In this document: positions 34,749-43,490 of the stretch, one piece after another
Position numbering within the stretch: the stretch's first letter is position 1
Layout: each line of letters begins with the position of its first letter
Assembly: GCA_937926515.1 (NCBI GenBank)
Contig: CALAZZ010000149.1
Span: forward strand, 1 to 51,882
Source of the DNA: an uncultured Bacteroidales bacterium
Lineage (GTDB): Bacteria > Bacteroidota > Bacteroidia > Bacteroidales > F082
Direction: 5' to 3'
Length of the DNA stretch: 51,882 bases
Program-made: the position numbers and the translations under genes
Notes under the pieces: generated by a model
Told to the model about the DNA's origin: nothing
The model's input: the letters and a program-made list of their open reading frames with translations, nothing else
Database searches by the model: none

Positions 34749-35399
34749 ATGGATAAAATCAAGGTGGCACTGGTCGATGAGCATCCCATTATGTGTGAAG
34801 GGATAAAAGCACTACTTGCTGATGCTAACGACATCAGTATCGAGCATGATTCGCGTTGTATAGAAGACCTTATTCGCCGACTCTACAACGAGCCGGTACA
34901 TGTAGCCATAGTAGTGCTTTACACGCCTGATCCGGACAATATAGAGCTGATCGCCAAGCTCTGCAGCAAACACTCAAGACTTGGTGTGTTGATCCTCTCT
35001 ATGTACTCGCTGGAGAATTTCGTGATCAGACTTATCAAGGCAGGTGCCAAAGGACACCTCACAAGCAGTACCAACCGAGATGAAATGGTTGAAGCCATTT
35101 ACACCCTCAGGAATGGTTATGACTTCTATGCCAAGACCATTACCAATATGATCCTGCGAAAATACCTGGATGACGGAAATGATAAACAGGCTCGCGAAAA
35201 TAACCTTTCTACCCGCGAAATGGAAGTGCTTAAACTTTATGCACAGAGTTATACCAATAAAGAAATTGCTGATAAGCTGTTTATTAGCGTACGCACTGTG
35301 GAGTCCCACAAAAACAATATTATGCGTAAGATCAACTTGAAAACAACCGTTGATATGGTTAAGTTTGCCATTCGCAATAATATTGTTGATCTATACTGA
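34749..35399 (+). CDS. NarL/FixJ-type DNA-binding regulator with a pseudo-receiver
   Basis: 216 aa with receiver-like domain 1-120 and LuxR-type helix-turn-helix 150-212 (LSTREMEVLKLYAQSYTNKE, ISVRTVESHKNNIMRKI). The acid pocket DEHP (Asp10/Glu11) and the switch Ser (ILSMYS, Ser84) are present, but the phosphoacceptor Asp is Val56 (AIVVLYTPDP) and the conserved Lys is Ser106 (GAKGHLTSST). It is therefore probably not controlled by ordinary Asp phosphorylation. It sits 31 bases after the GAF-REC-REC-PPDK_N gene and is probably co-transcribed with it; a TATTTTCG box (34723-34730, one mismatch) may give a second start. Confidence 0.88.
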   Translation: MDKIKVALVDEHPIMCEGIKALLADANDISIEHDSRCIEDLIRRLYNEPVHVAIVVLYTPDPDNIELIAKLCSKHSRLGVLILSMYSLENFVIRLIKAGAKGHLTSSTNRDEMVEAIYTLRNGYDFYAKTITNMILRKYLDDGNDKQARENNLSTREMEVLKLYAQSYTNKEIADKLFISVRTVESHKNNIMRKINLKTTVDMVKFAIRNNIVDLY

Positions 35400-35477
35400 C
35401 AGACATTACCTATTTTTTTTCTTTTTATTCTAGCGACATCGCAAACGTATTTATTATTCAAACAATAAACTTTAATA

Positions 35478-36374
35478 ATGATTATTATGAAACGCATATT
35501 CCTGTTAACTATATTTTTACTTTCTGTCAGTGTATTCACATACGCACAGCGTGATTGGTCGAAGATGCAGGTTGAAACCACAGAATTGGCACCTGGTATT
35601 TACCGCCTGTTTGTTGGCGAAGCTGTTGCTGTCGTGGTATTTGAAGGTGAAGATGGTATATTGGTTATTGATGCCGCATATGAACAAACCACCACGCAAT
35701 TGATGGAAGCTATACGAAATATCAGTGATAAGCCCATAAAATACCTCGTCAACACACATCTACATGCTGATCATACAGGAGGAAACGGCGTTGTCGGCAA
35801 GGATGCGACCATCATTGCACACCATAGTGTAACAGAATGGCTTACCTCCGACAGGCAGCGTGGTAATAATGTGCCGGGTCCCGCACCTGCCAATGCCCTG
35901 CCTGATTTAACTTTCGAAGGGGACATGAAATTGTATTTCAATGATGCGGTTATAAATATGAAGCATATGCCTGAAGCACATACCAGGGGTGATGTGATCC
36001 TACATTTTGCTGAAGCCAATGTGCTGGTACTTGGCGACCTTCTTTTTGCAGGCTTCTTTCCATTCATTGACGTCAGCCAGGGAGGCAATCCGTATGGACT
36101 GATCAACCACCTACATTGGGTAGTTGAGCATTTCGATTCAAATACCATACTGGTTGGGGGACATGGACCTGTTTTCAACATGAACGAATTGCGAACATAT
36201 ATTAATAGGCTCGAAGGTAGCATTTCGGCGATCAGAATTGCAAAATCAGCCGGCATGAGTCCTGATGAGATGAAGGAACAGCGCATCTTATCCGAATGGG
36301 AATCTTTCGGTCAATATTTTATAACCGAAGACCGCTGGATTGATATTATATATCCGTTCGTGGAAAGTGAATAA
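35478..36374 (+). CDS. secreted metallo-beta-lactamase-fold hydrolase
   Basis: 298 aa with an N-terminal signal peptide (MKRIFLLTIFLLSVSVFTYAQ); the ATG at 35487 is as likely a start as 35478. The zinc motif NTHLHADHTGG (HxHxDH) is complete, with a second His in PEAHTRGDVILHF, the bridging Asp in LVLGDLLFAG and the last His in VGGHGPV. This is the standard binuclear hydrolase set in the periplasm. The domain is a lone MBL fold with no partner; substrates in this family include beta-lactams, thioesters, lactones and quinoprotein-linked compounds. Real beta-lactamase activity cannot be inferred. Confidence 0.85.
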   Translation: MIIMKRIFLLTIFLLSVSVFTYAQRDWSKMQVETTELAPGIYRLFVGEAVAVVVFEGEDGILVIDAAYEQTTTQLMEAIRNISDKPIKYLVNTHLHADHTGGNGVVGKDATIIAHHSVTEWLTSDRQRGNNVPGPAPANALPDLTFEGDMKLYFNDAVINMKHMPEAHTRGDVILHFAEANVLVLGDLLFAGFFPFIDVSQGGNPYGLINHLHWVVEHFDSNTILVGGHGPVFNMNELRTYINRLEGSISAIRIAKSAGMSPDEMKEQRILSEWESFGQYFITEDRWIDIIYPFVESE

Positions 36375-36396
36375 GGAATTGGCGCAGATGATTATT

Positions 36397-36846
36397 TTAC
36401 CTGACCCTGGTCCAGTAAGTTGTTCTTCCTAACAAGGAAATCCCAATAAATCCTCTAATCTTTAATTTATCCGACTTATCAAAAGCCATATAGCAACTGT
36501 AGGTTTTACCATTTTTAGGATCATAAATCTCGCCATTTTTCCATTCCTTTTGCCCGTCAAAACTGAAACCTCGGAGGATTTCCAGGCCCATTAATGGTTT
36601 ACTTTTGAGCTTGTCATCGGGATTGTTTTTATCCAGTTTGGGTTTTCCGGTATCTTCGTCAATGGGGTCTTTGAGCCAGACCAATTTCCCGTAAAACTTG
36701 CCATTGCGTTCAAAAATTTCAACCTGTGCATCCGCTTCTTCGTTTAACCATTTGCCGAGTATATCGTTTTTTTGATGTTGTGCCATGAGCACTGTTGATG
36801 GTAAAAACAAGATAAGGATCAGAAAAAACCTGTGGATGGAACTCAT
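36397..36846 (-). CDS. DUF2147 exported protein
   Basis: 149 aa with a signal peptide (FFLILILFLPSTVLMAQ) and a single DUF2147 domain. The hallmark pattern is GKWLNEEADAQVEIFERNGKFYGKLVWL, then GLEILRGF, GEIYDPKNGKTYSCYMAF, and the ending FIGISLLGRTTYWTRV. Members are small periplasmic beta-rich proteins of unknown role, common in Bacteroidota and Proteobacteria. It converges on the MBL-fold gene with a 22-base gap and has a near-consensus -7 box (one mismatch, minus strand) near 36875-36882. Confidence 0.88.
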   Translation of the reverse strand: MSSIHRFFLILILFLPSTVLMAQHQKNDILGKWLNEEADAQVEIFERNGKFYGKLVWLKDPIDEDTGKPKLDKNNPDDKLKSKPLMGLEILRGFSFDGQKEWKNGEIYDPKNGKTYSCYMAFDKSDKLKIRGFIGISLLGRTTYWTRVR

Positions 36847-36898
36847 AGTGGTAAAGTATTGGTAAATAATCCGGCAACGAAGATAAAAAAAAGCCTGT

Positions 36899-37819
36899 TT
36901 AATTCTTCTTTACCAGAAAAAAACCATCTTCGCCCTGTGATTGATATAAGGGCATCAGTATAAGGGCATCATGCGGTGCAAGTACGGGGCCATAAACATC
37001 ATCTGCCAGATGTTGGCCTTTAAAAACCGGCATAAAATTGATGAATCCGGGCTTCATTCTAAACTTACTTGTTTCTGTAACCGGATGTCTGTAAAGGAAT
37101 TCAAGATTAGCAGGCATATCTCCATCGACAGCTTTGTTTAGCGTTTCAACTGAATCAATTACGATATCACAAGAGTTCTCAATCATATCGTAGTTGGACA
37201 TTGTAATCCATAATGCTGCTTCCATATTTAGAGCCGATTGTGGGTCGTAGTGCTGACCAGCCTCAAAAGCCAAGCTGGGTAAGTTATGATGGTTGAAGTA
37301 ACTCAATATGGTTGTCTTAAGTACTTTTTCAACTCCTGAAATAATGGGCACCTGGAGACAGCTTGCCAGATTCCTGCTTTTCTCATTTCCGGGGATGATC
37401 GAAAATGCACCTCCGGAAGCGGAAGTGGTATGTAAATCAATTAAAACACTGGGGCCTGTATAGCCATCAACAAGTTGATATATTGTATTGTACAAGTCAA
37501 AAAGTTCCTGTTCCTCAACCAGTCGTTCGATGGCGGTTTTATCCTTTGCCTGTTGTATCAATGCTGATGACCACATCCTGTTTAGGTCGGAATGTATAAA
37601 TCGTTCACCTCTGCTCAGAGCTTTCAGGTTCCCAATGAGACCGACCAATCGCCCTTTTTGGAATTTGTTCTTGCTGCGTAATTGCTTAAATATTCTTCGG
37701 ACGGCAGCCACACCTGCCTGCTCATTTCCATGGATTGAAGCCAGGCAAATCACCTGAGTTCCAATATTGGGGCTGCTTAGCTCACCTATTAATCTTGCTT
37801 CATGTGTTAGGGTCATCAT
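36899..37819 (-). CDS. succinylglutamate desuccinylase/aspartoacylase-family zinc hydrolase
   Basis: 306 aa of the M14-like AstE/ASPA family, cleaving N-acyl or amide bonds to acidic amino acids. Motifs are SIHGNEQAG (HxxE zinc ligands), SDLNRMW (DLNR substrate-binding) and LIDLHTTSA (third zinc His), with LAFEAGQH as the late catalytic Glu region. The cytosolic location is suggested by absence of a signal. It lies directly downstream of the GCS2-CBS gene (84-base gap, same strand) and may act on the product of that ligase. Neither astABCD genes nor other arginine-succinylation genes are near, so plain AstE function is unlikely. The substrate is unknown. Confidence 0.87.
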   Translation of the reverse strand: MMTLTHEARLIGELSSPNIGTQVICLASIHGNEQAGVAAVRRIFKQLRSKNKFQKGRLVGLIGNLKALSRGERFIHSDLNRMWSSALIQQAKDKTAIERLVEEQELFDLYNTIYQLVDGYTGPSVLIDLHTTSASGGAFSIIPGNEKSRNLASCLQVPIISGVEKVLKTTILSYFNHHNLPSLAFEAGQHYDPQSALNMEAALWITMSNYDMIENSCDIVIDSVETLNKAVDGDMPANLEFLYRHPVTETSKFRMKPGFINFMPVFKGQHLADDVYGPVLAPHDALILMPLYQSQGEDGFFLVKKN

Positions 37820-37903
37820 CGAGAAAGTGACTTTTATATCAGCAATTACCCAAAACCATCAATAATCAGGTTTTATTTTTTATGAATTTATTGATTGTGG
37901 CAG

Positions 37904-39826
37904 TTAACTTGTTGTCTTTGTCGATAAGCGTTGAAAGAGCCTTTTGGTGATATTCAAAAAATTGGCTTCGGTAATCATTCCGACAAGCCGTCCATTTGCC
38001 ACGACCGGTAAACAACCAATCTTATTTTTTTCCATAAGTTCCATGGCGTCTAAAATGCTGGCGTCAGGCCTGATGGTAATCGGGTTTTGGATCATGACCG
38101 TTTTAACCTCGGTGGATATGAATTTACTGTTGGCCACCATCTTGTTATAGTAGCGTAACAACAGCCTTGATGTCATTAATCCGGTTAAATGCCCTTCTTT
38201 ATCTTCAACGGGAACGAACCGAATACGTTGCCAGTCAATCATTTCAGCAACCAACTCTACGATATCATCTTTCTGCACCGTAAACAGGTCAGTGGTCATA
38301 AATTCTTCAACCAGTAAGGTAGAAGGATGCCATGTTTCAAGGTCTTCAAGACTTGCAAGAGGCCAATTGTGAACCGGTTTGTCTTCCATTTGGTTTTTAA
38401 GCATGGAAGCTGTAATGGCTGCTGTGGCTTCATCCTTGGTGGATTGTTTTAACAGGCTGCCGAATGAATCCAGCATCCAACGCGATCCGGTCATTCCTTT
38501 TTCGACACGCTGCTGAATGATACCCAGATATAAGTCCATGTCATTTTTATTTACTTTCTTGTCGGCCAGGCCTTGTTTAGCCAAAGGCAATAGTTCCTTC
38601 AGTATAAGTTCACTGGTATTGTATCTCTTGCCATTAAACCAGGTGGTATTGGTTTCAAGCCCCATTTGAGCGGCATTGAAGAAATTACTTTTTGCATGTT
38701 CAAACTCCATAAGATGGCTGATGTCATCAACTTCACTTTTGAGTCCATTCATTAAACCGAGCCAGAAAGCGGCATTGGCAATTTCATCTACCAGGCTAGG
38801 CCCTGAAGGGAACACCCTGTTTTCGATGCGAAGGTGCGCCTTGCCATTACTAATGCCGTAACATGGCCTGTTCCAACGGTAAACAGTACCATTATGAATT
38901 TTGAGTGCATTCAATTCAGGAGCTTCGCCCTTACTGATCTTTTCAAACACATCCTGATCACTTTCAGAACGTAATATCACACGATAGCGCATAATATCTT
39001 CCTTGTAGATATCCAGTATTGAATTGCGAATCCAGTTATTTCCAAATGTCACCCGCGGACTCATCTCCCGCAGATGGTCACTGCTACTGCGTGTGTCAAT
39101 GGATTGTTGAAAAAGGGCAATTCTGGTTTCCTTCCACAAACGCCTTCCAAAAAGCATGGGGCTGTTTACGGCAGCAGCCAGTACCGGACCTGTAATTGCC
39201 TGGGCAATGTTATACATCTTCACAAATTCATCAGGTCTGACCTGCAAATGCACCTGCCATCCCGTATTGCATGCTTCGAGTAAGGGTGAGTCAAACTTCA
39301 AATTGAGCTCATCAATGCCGCTGATGCGGAGCTCAAAGGCCTCACCCCTAAGCTGATTGATGGCATTCACAAGTGCATAATACCTTTCTTTGGGTGTAAG
39401 ATTATCCATCTCCAGGTCGAAACGCCGGATCGTTGGCAGGATACCTGATAATATGAGGTCGGTACCAAGTTCATGGGTGATGTCACGCATTTCACTTATC
39501 AGCCTGACAAGTTGCTGGTGAAGATTCGAGAAGCAGTCTGCGGTGAAATGCAATGGTTCAGTATTGATCTCAATATTGAACTTGGCGAGTTCACTCGTAA
39601 AAAGGGGGTTCATCGAACGGTCCAGTACGTCCATGGAATTTGGTGATGGCTTGAAATAGGAATCGATAAGGCAGAGCTCCTGCTCAGCACCAATACGTGT
39701 GGCATCCAATTCAAACCAGCCTTCGTTCAGCATTTTACCCAGTGCTTCAATATCAAGCAGAAGCTTTCTCATAAATAACTGTAATTGTGATCCTTCGCCG
39801 GCAATTTTTACTTTTTCCTCGCCCAT
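37904..39826 (-). CDS. GCS2-type carboxylate-amine ligase fused to two CBS domains
   Basis: 640 aa. Residues about 15-430 belong to the glutamate-cysteine ligase family 2 fold: RIGAEQELCLID near the N-terminus (metal-binding Glu), FNIEINTEPLHF, GWQVHLQVRPDEF, and RIENRVFPSGPS. The C-terminal 130 residues are a pair of CBS motifs (VEEFMTTDLFTVQKDD, then VKTVMIQNPITIRPDAS and GCLPVVANGRLVGMIT), which normally sense adenine nucleotides. The linker of about 70 residues between them is helical. It is a predicted ATP-dependent amide ligase under nucleotide control, and it is not necessarily involved in glutathione synthesis. The aspartoacylase-like gene follows it. Confidence 0.85.
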   Translation of the reverse strand: MGEEKVKIAGEGSQLQLFMRKLLLDIEALGKMLNEGWFELDATRIGAEQELCLIDSYFKPSPNSMDVLDRSMNPLFTSELAKFNIEINTEPLHFTADCFSNLHQQLVRLISEMRDITHELGTDLILSGILPTIRRFDLEMDNLTPKERYYALVNAINQLRGEAFELRISGIDELNLKFDSPLLEACNTGWQVHLQVRPDEFVKMYNIAQAITGPVLAAAVNSPMLFGRRLWKETRIALFQQSIDTRSSSDHLREMSPRVTFGNNWIRNSILDIYKEDIMRYRVILRSESDQDVFEKISKGEAPELNALKIHNGTVYRWNRPCYGISNGKAHLRIENRVFPSGPSLVDEIANAAFWLGLMNGLKSEVDDISHLMEFEHAKSNFFNAAQMGLETNTTWFNGKRYNTSELILKELLPLAKQGLADKKVNKNDMDLYLGIIQQRVEKGMTGSRWMLDSFGSLLKQSTKDEATAAITASMLKNQMEDKPVHNWPLASLEDLETWHPSTLLVEEFMTTDLFTVQKDDIVELVAEMIDWQRIRFVPVEDKEGHLTGLMTSRLLLRYYNKMVANSKFISTEVKTVMIQNPITIRPDASILDAMELMEKNKIGCLPVVANGRLVGMITEANFLNITKRLFQRLSTKTTS

Positions 39827-39977
39827 GCTGTGTTGTTTTTATGTGTTGTTTTGGTGGCTAAAAATAAAAATAAGTATTGAAGTGCCAAATTATGTAGAAG
39901 TGATTCTGCAAAATCAGTAATTCTTATTTAGAGTTTTATGCTTTACAATTTTGTATTTTTACGAAAAATTTCAACAA

Positions 39978-40388
39978 ATGAAAAAGCATCTTCTCCGCTG
40001 GTTAAGTGGTTTTATTGTTCTGATAATTATTGCGATATCTTGCTCTTCAGGACCTGAAAAACAATTTATTGGCACTTGGCGTGCCGTTGATGTTCAGGCA
40101 GAATTTGATGAGCAACGTTCCACCCCGGAAATGTTAAAACAGGTCATTCAGATGGAAAAGCAAGTGTTTTTCAAATTTCTGAATGATTCGATACTTAATA
40201 TCAATACGCTTAATCAGACCAATAAGGCTTTCTGGTATTTTGATGATGAAACCGGTATACTAAGCTATCGGTTTACTGAACCCGGATCACTCATTAATGA
40301 ACTGGGTCAATTTGTGGATGGTAACATAATTGCTGAATCACAAACAGCATTGGGTAAACTCACCATAACCTACAGCAAGGATAAATAA
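39978..40388 (+). CDS. small lipoprotein, unknown function
   Basis: 136 aa with a lipoprotein signal (MKKHLLRWLSGFIVLIIIA then ISCSSG; Cys near 22). I choose the ATG at 39978 because a TTG at 39951 would add nine residues before a good signal. The rest looks like a small lipocalin-like barrel (GTWRAVDVQAEFDE, FLNDSILNINTLN, FDDETGILSYRF), a shape common among Bacteroidota lipoproteins of unknown role. It stands between two minus-strand genes as a single transcript. CAATTTTG (39946-39953) is a one-mismatch promoter box. Confidence 0.7.
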   Translation: MKKHLLRWLSGFIVLIIIAISCSSGPEKQFIGTWRAVDVQAEFDEQRSTPEMLKQVIQMEKQVFFKFLNDSILNINTLNQTNKAFWYFDDETGILSYRFTEPGSLINELGQFVDGNIIAESQTALGKLTITYSKDK

Positions 40389-40409
40389 ATTACCTTATAA
40401 GATTGCAGT

Positions 40410-41420
40410 TTATTCAGTTACTTCTAATTGATTAATTTTCAGACTGTATAATATGGCTTCCAATTGGCGCAGATAATCGCGTTTGTCTTTGTTGGGCGCA
40501 TACACATAGCCTTCAACAGTCAATAGTTTACCGGTGGACTCATCAATAATGGTATAAGATAAGAAAGGTCCTGCCATAAAATCACCAACCACATTCCACA
40601 TTCCTCTTACCTCAACTGCAAAATCGGTAACGTACTGGTCTGTACGGATAATATAAGGGGGTAAAAATTCTTTTTCTGTTGACATGAATGAGCCTGACGA
40701 AGGGCCGGGGATATGTTTTTGTACTATGGAGTCACGGACTGCAATAAGCCGGCTCGGATTCAGGTCAAAGGTATCGCGATAGGGCAATGACCAGATCATA
40801 AGTGCCTGGCTAAAATCAATGGCTTCCTTTCGGATCCACGCAAAGTTTTCTTCCTTTTTCGCCATATAAAATCCTTCAGGTATTGTCATTCTTATTCCCA
40901 TATGCTTATTTAATTCATCAACCAGGGAGGTATTGGTTGTAGGCCTGAAAATATTCAGCAATCTTTCACGCTCTGTCCGTTCAAAAAGTATTTTCAGTCC
41001 TTCTTTATTGGCATCGAAGGCTTCGATCCATTCGTCCGGGCTAGCGGCAATTATTTTTATGACACGCTGTGGCTTTGCCCATAGGTCTGACCTGGTTTCA
41101 ACTACTGCTTCTTGCAGATTCTGATTGTTTTCAATAATAAGAATGTTGCGGTGTTTCTTGAACATATCCGACAGGTTCTCAACTGTAATATTGACCAGCT
41201 TAAAAAGAGGTTCATCCTGAGGGAGGCCATATTGAAACTGGCCAAAAAACTCACGTATGGCAGTTCCCTGCACTCCTGCCCATTGCTCGGGGCTTTGCGT
41301 TACCACAAGTATTTCCGAAGTCGCCCCAACTGAACGTGGGCTGCGTTGCTCGACTGTACCACAGGATTGAATTAGCAGAAAAACGATAAAAAGAATCTGG
41401 ATAATGGCAAGATTTCTCAT
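40410..41420 (-). CDS. DUF4837-family lipoprotein
   Basis: 336 aa with a lipoprotein signal (IIQILFIVFLLIQSCG, lipobox QSCG). The body matches the DUF4837 pattern of Bacteroidota: GATSEILVVTQSPEQWAG near the N-terminus, LPQDEPLFKLVNI, NILIIENN, and the C-terminal RGMWNVVGDFMAGPF and VTVEGYVYAP-type ending. The function is unknown; the family is nearly universal in the phylum and probably acts in the cell envelope. It ends 57 bases before the start of the next minus-strand gene is reached. Confidence 0.85.
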   Translation of the reverse strand: MRNLAIIQILFIVFLLIQSCGTVEQRSPRSVGATSEILVVTQSPEQWAGVQGTAIREFFGQFQYGLPQDEPLFKLVNITVENLSDMFKKHRNILIIENNQNLQEAVVETRSDLWAKPQRVIKIIAASPDEWIEAFDANKEGLKILFERTERERLLNIFRPTTNTSLVDELNKHMGIRMTIPEGFYMAKKEENFAWIRKEAIDFSQALMIWSLPYRDTFDLNPSRLIAVRDSIVQKHIPGPSSGSFMSTEKEFLPPYIIRTDQYVTDFAVEVRGMWNVVGDFMAGPFLSYTIIDESTGKLLTVEGYVYAPNKDKRDYLRQLEAILYSLKINQLEVTE

Positions 41421-41477
41421 GTTAAAAAGGGATTATATATAATTAAAACACTTTCTGACAGCTTTGTAGTATGAGTC

Positions 41478-43259
41478 TTAACCAATTCGGGCAATTTTCA
41501 GTTTTTGTCCCGGCCTTATCCGAGAATTATTGCCCATATTATTAAGCCGTTTGATCTGGTCAACGGTTACACCATCATATGCACGGGCAATATCCCACAG
41601 TGTATCTCCCGAACGCACCGTATGCACCATGTACTTTCCGTCTATTTCTGCTTTTTGCGCTGTAGCCTCTTCAGGTGCATAAACACGTAGTTTTTGACCC
41701 GGCCTGATGATCGAACCTGAAATATTATTCCACTCCCTAAGATCCGTCACAGAGCATTTATATTTTTTTGCAATAAGTCCCAAATTCTCGCCCTGTCGGA
41801 CAGTGTGATAGCTGGCACTTGAGGAACGCTGCACCGGTGCCTGACCAGCTTGTGTTGCAGGAGTGCCGGAGCTGTAGACCGTTAAACGCTGACCGGGATA
41901 AATAGTGTTTGACCGAAGATTATTCCATGTCCTAAGTTGATTAACGCTTACACGATATCGTCTCGCAATCAAGCCAAGATTTTCACCGCTACGAACTATA
42001 TGCACACTCTGTTCGCTTATATTTTTTATCTGTTCCAATAACTTTTCTCTTTCCAGGCCTTTTTTTGTTTTAAAGGCATATAACTCTTGTTCATTGTTGA
42101 GGAAAGGGCCTACATACTCCGAGGGTATGCGGATGACATATGGATTCTCGGTACTGGCTGGGATGATCTCTTTCCTGAACTGGGGATTAAAAAACTTGAG
42201 GTCTTCCATAGGTATTCCCAGCATTTCATGTAACTGGTCGAAAGCGAGTACTTCATTAACAGTAACAGTATCAGTGCCGTGCATCACCACACCCGGATGC
42301 AGTGGGTACAGGTTATGTTCGGAAGTATGATTCATCACATAATTAACTGCGATAAATGCAGGAACATAGCCTCTTGTTTCTCTTGGTAGGAACGGCCATA
42401 TGGCCCAATAATCACGCACCCCTCCTGCACGTCTTATCGCACGATTCACATTTCCCGCACCGGAATTGTATGCCGCCAGCACCAGCAACCAATCTTGATA
42501 GATGTTGTACAGATCGCGCATATGTGCTGCAGCAGCAACAGTGGATTTGTAGGGATCGTGCCTGTCGTCCACAAGTGAAGTGACCCTAAGGTTGTACACT
42601 TTTCCTGTACCATACATAAATTGCCACAAACCTCTTGCACCCATTCGGGAGCCGGCTGTTGGATTTAGCGCCGATTCGATCACAGCCAGGTATTTCATTT
42701 CGAGGGGGATGTCATAACGGTCAAGAACCTCCTCAAACATGGGAAAATACACATGCGACAAGCCCATAATGCGTTGCGTTAGCTCACGACGTCTCACCGA
42801 ATACAATTCAATGAATGACTTCACATGTTGATTGAAGCCCAATCTAATTGGTGTTTCTCGATTTAATACTTCAATACGTTGTTTGTAAACTGAATCAGCA
42901 TAGGTAGGCACTGCATCAGGTGAAAAACCATACCTGTTGTAAGCTGATGAATCTGTTATAAGGTAATAAGTATTGTCAAAATAATTAATTCGGATCAGGC
43001 TGTCGAGCATACGTACAATGGGCGAGTCATCTGCAAATGCATCAGTCACCTCCTCTGTAAGAAGTAGGGTATCATTTAAATCAATAATTGTATCGGCTTC
43101 ATAGTAACCCAGTTGCAGGGTGTCAGCATCATCGTAATCAATTGATAAACTATCTGCAATAATCACATCCGACAAGGTTTGAGCCTTTGTTGGATGTGTA
43201 TTTGTGACTGAAAACAGGAGAATAGTAGAAATAATATATGGCTTGAGGATAATCTTCAT
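41478..43259 (-). CDS. membrane-bound lytic transglycosylase (MltD-like) with three LysM domains
   Basis: 593 aa counted from the ATG at 43259, which begins directly with a signal peptide (MKIILKPYIISTILLFSV); a start ten codons upstream puts polar residues in front. A goose-lysozyme-like SLT domain spans about residues 150-330 with the catalytic Glu195 in LAVIESALNP, GARGLWQFM and AYNSGAGNVNRAI. Three LysM modules follow (HIVRSGENLGLIARRY, HTVRQGENLGLIAKKY, HTVRSGDTLWDIARAY), each closing with a PGQ.L motif, for peptidoglycan binding. It cleaves glycan strands to form 1,6-anhydro ends. A promoter-like box is at 43287-43294. Confidence 0.93.
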   Translation of the reverse strand: MKIILKPYIISTILLFSVTNTHPTKAQTLSDVIIADSLSIDYDDADTLQLGYYEADTIIDLNDTLLLTEEVTDAFADDSPIVRMLDSLIRINYFDNTYYLITDSSAYNRYGFSPDAVPTYADSVYKQRIEVLNRETPIRLGFNQHVKSFIELYSVRRRELTQRIMGLSHVYFPMFEEVLDRYDIPLEMKYLAVIESALNPTAGSRMGARGLWQFMYGTGKVYNLRVTSLVDDRHDPYKSTVAAAAHMRDLYNIYQDWLLVLAAYNSGAGNVNRAIRRAGGVRDYWAIWPFLPRETRGYVPAFIAVNYVMNHTSEHNLYPLHPGVVMHGTDTVTVNEVLAFDQLHEMLGIPMEDLKFFNPQFRKEIIPASTENPYVIRIPSEYVGPFLNNEQELYAFKTKKGLEREKLLEQIKNISEQSVHIVRSGENLGLIARRYRVSVNQLRTWNNLRSNTIYPGQRLTVYSSGTPATQAGQAPVQRSSSASYHTVRQGENLGLIAKKYKCSVTDLREWNNISGSIIRPGQKLRVYAPEEATAQKAEIDGKYMVHTVRSGDTLWDIARAYDGVTVDQIKRLNNMGNNSRIRPGQKLKIARIG

Positions 43260-43286
43260 AGAAACAGAATCTATTTGGCATAACGG

Positions 43287-43294
43287 CAAAAATA
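43287..43294 (-). promoter_or_regulatory. Bacteroidota-type -7 promoter box for the lytic transglycosylase gene
   Basis: Plus-strand CAAAAATA reads TATTTTTG on the minus strand, exact TAnnTTTG, 28 bases before the ATG at 43259. This supports the downstream start. Confidence 0.4.
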
Positions 43295-43463
43295 ATTCAA
43301 ATATTTCAGCCTAATTGAACGTTTTTGAAAAATCGATCAACAGCTATGGGTTAATTACTTTTCGGATCACAAATGGGCTGAACAGCTATAATTCATGTAA
43401 TGCCTTTCTCCTTAATTTTTACTGTCATTGAACTGTATAATTTTTATGATCAGTATTTTTGGT

Positions 43464-43471
43464 TAAATTTG
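43464..43471 (+). promoter_or_regulatory. Bacteroidota-type -7 promoter box for the M20 amidohydrolase gene
   Basis: TAAATTTG, exact match, 19 bases before the ATG at 43491. A T-run at 43441-43445 stands at the -33 position. Confidence 0.45.
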
Positions 43472-43490
43472 TCAATAAAAGCAAACCAGC

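Noticed and set aside
35478..36374. Metallo-beta-lactamase antibiotic-resistance gene
   Set aside because: The zinc motif is shared by many hydrolases; nothing specific to true beta-lactamases is visible and there is no resistance context.
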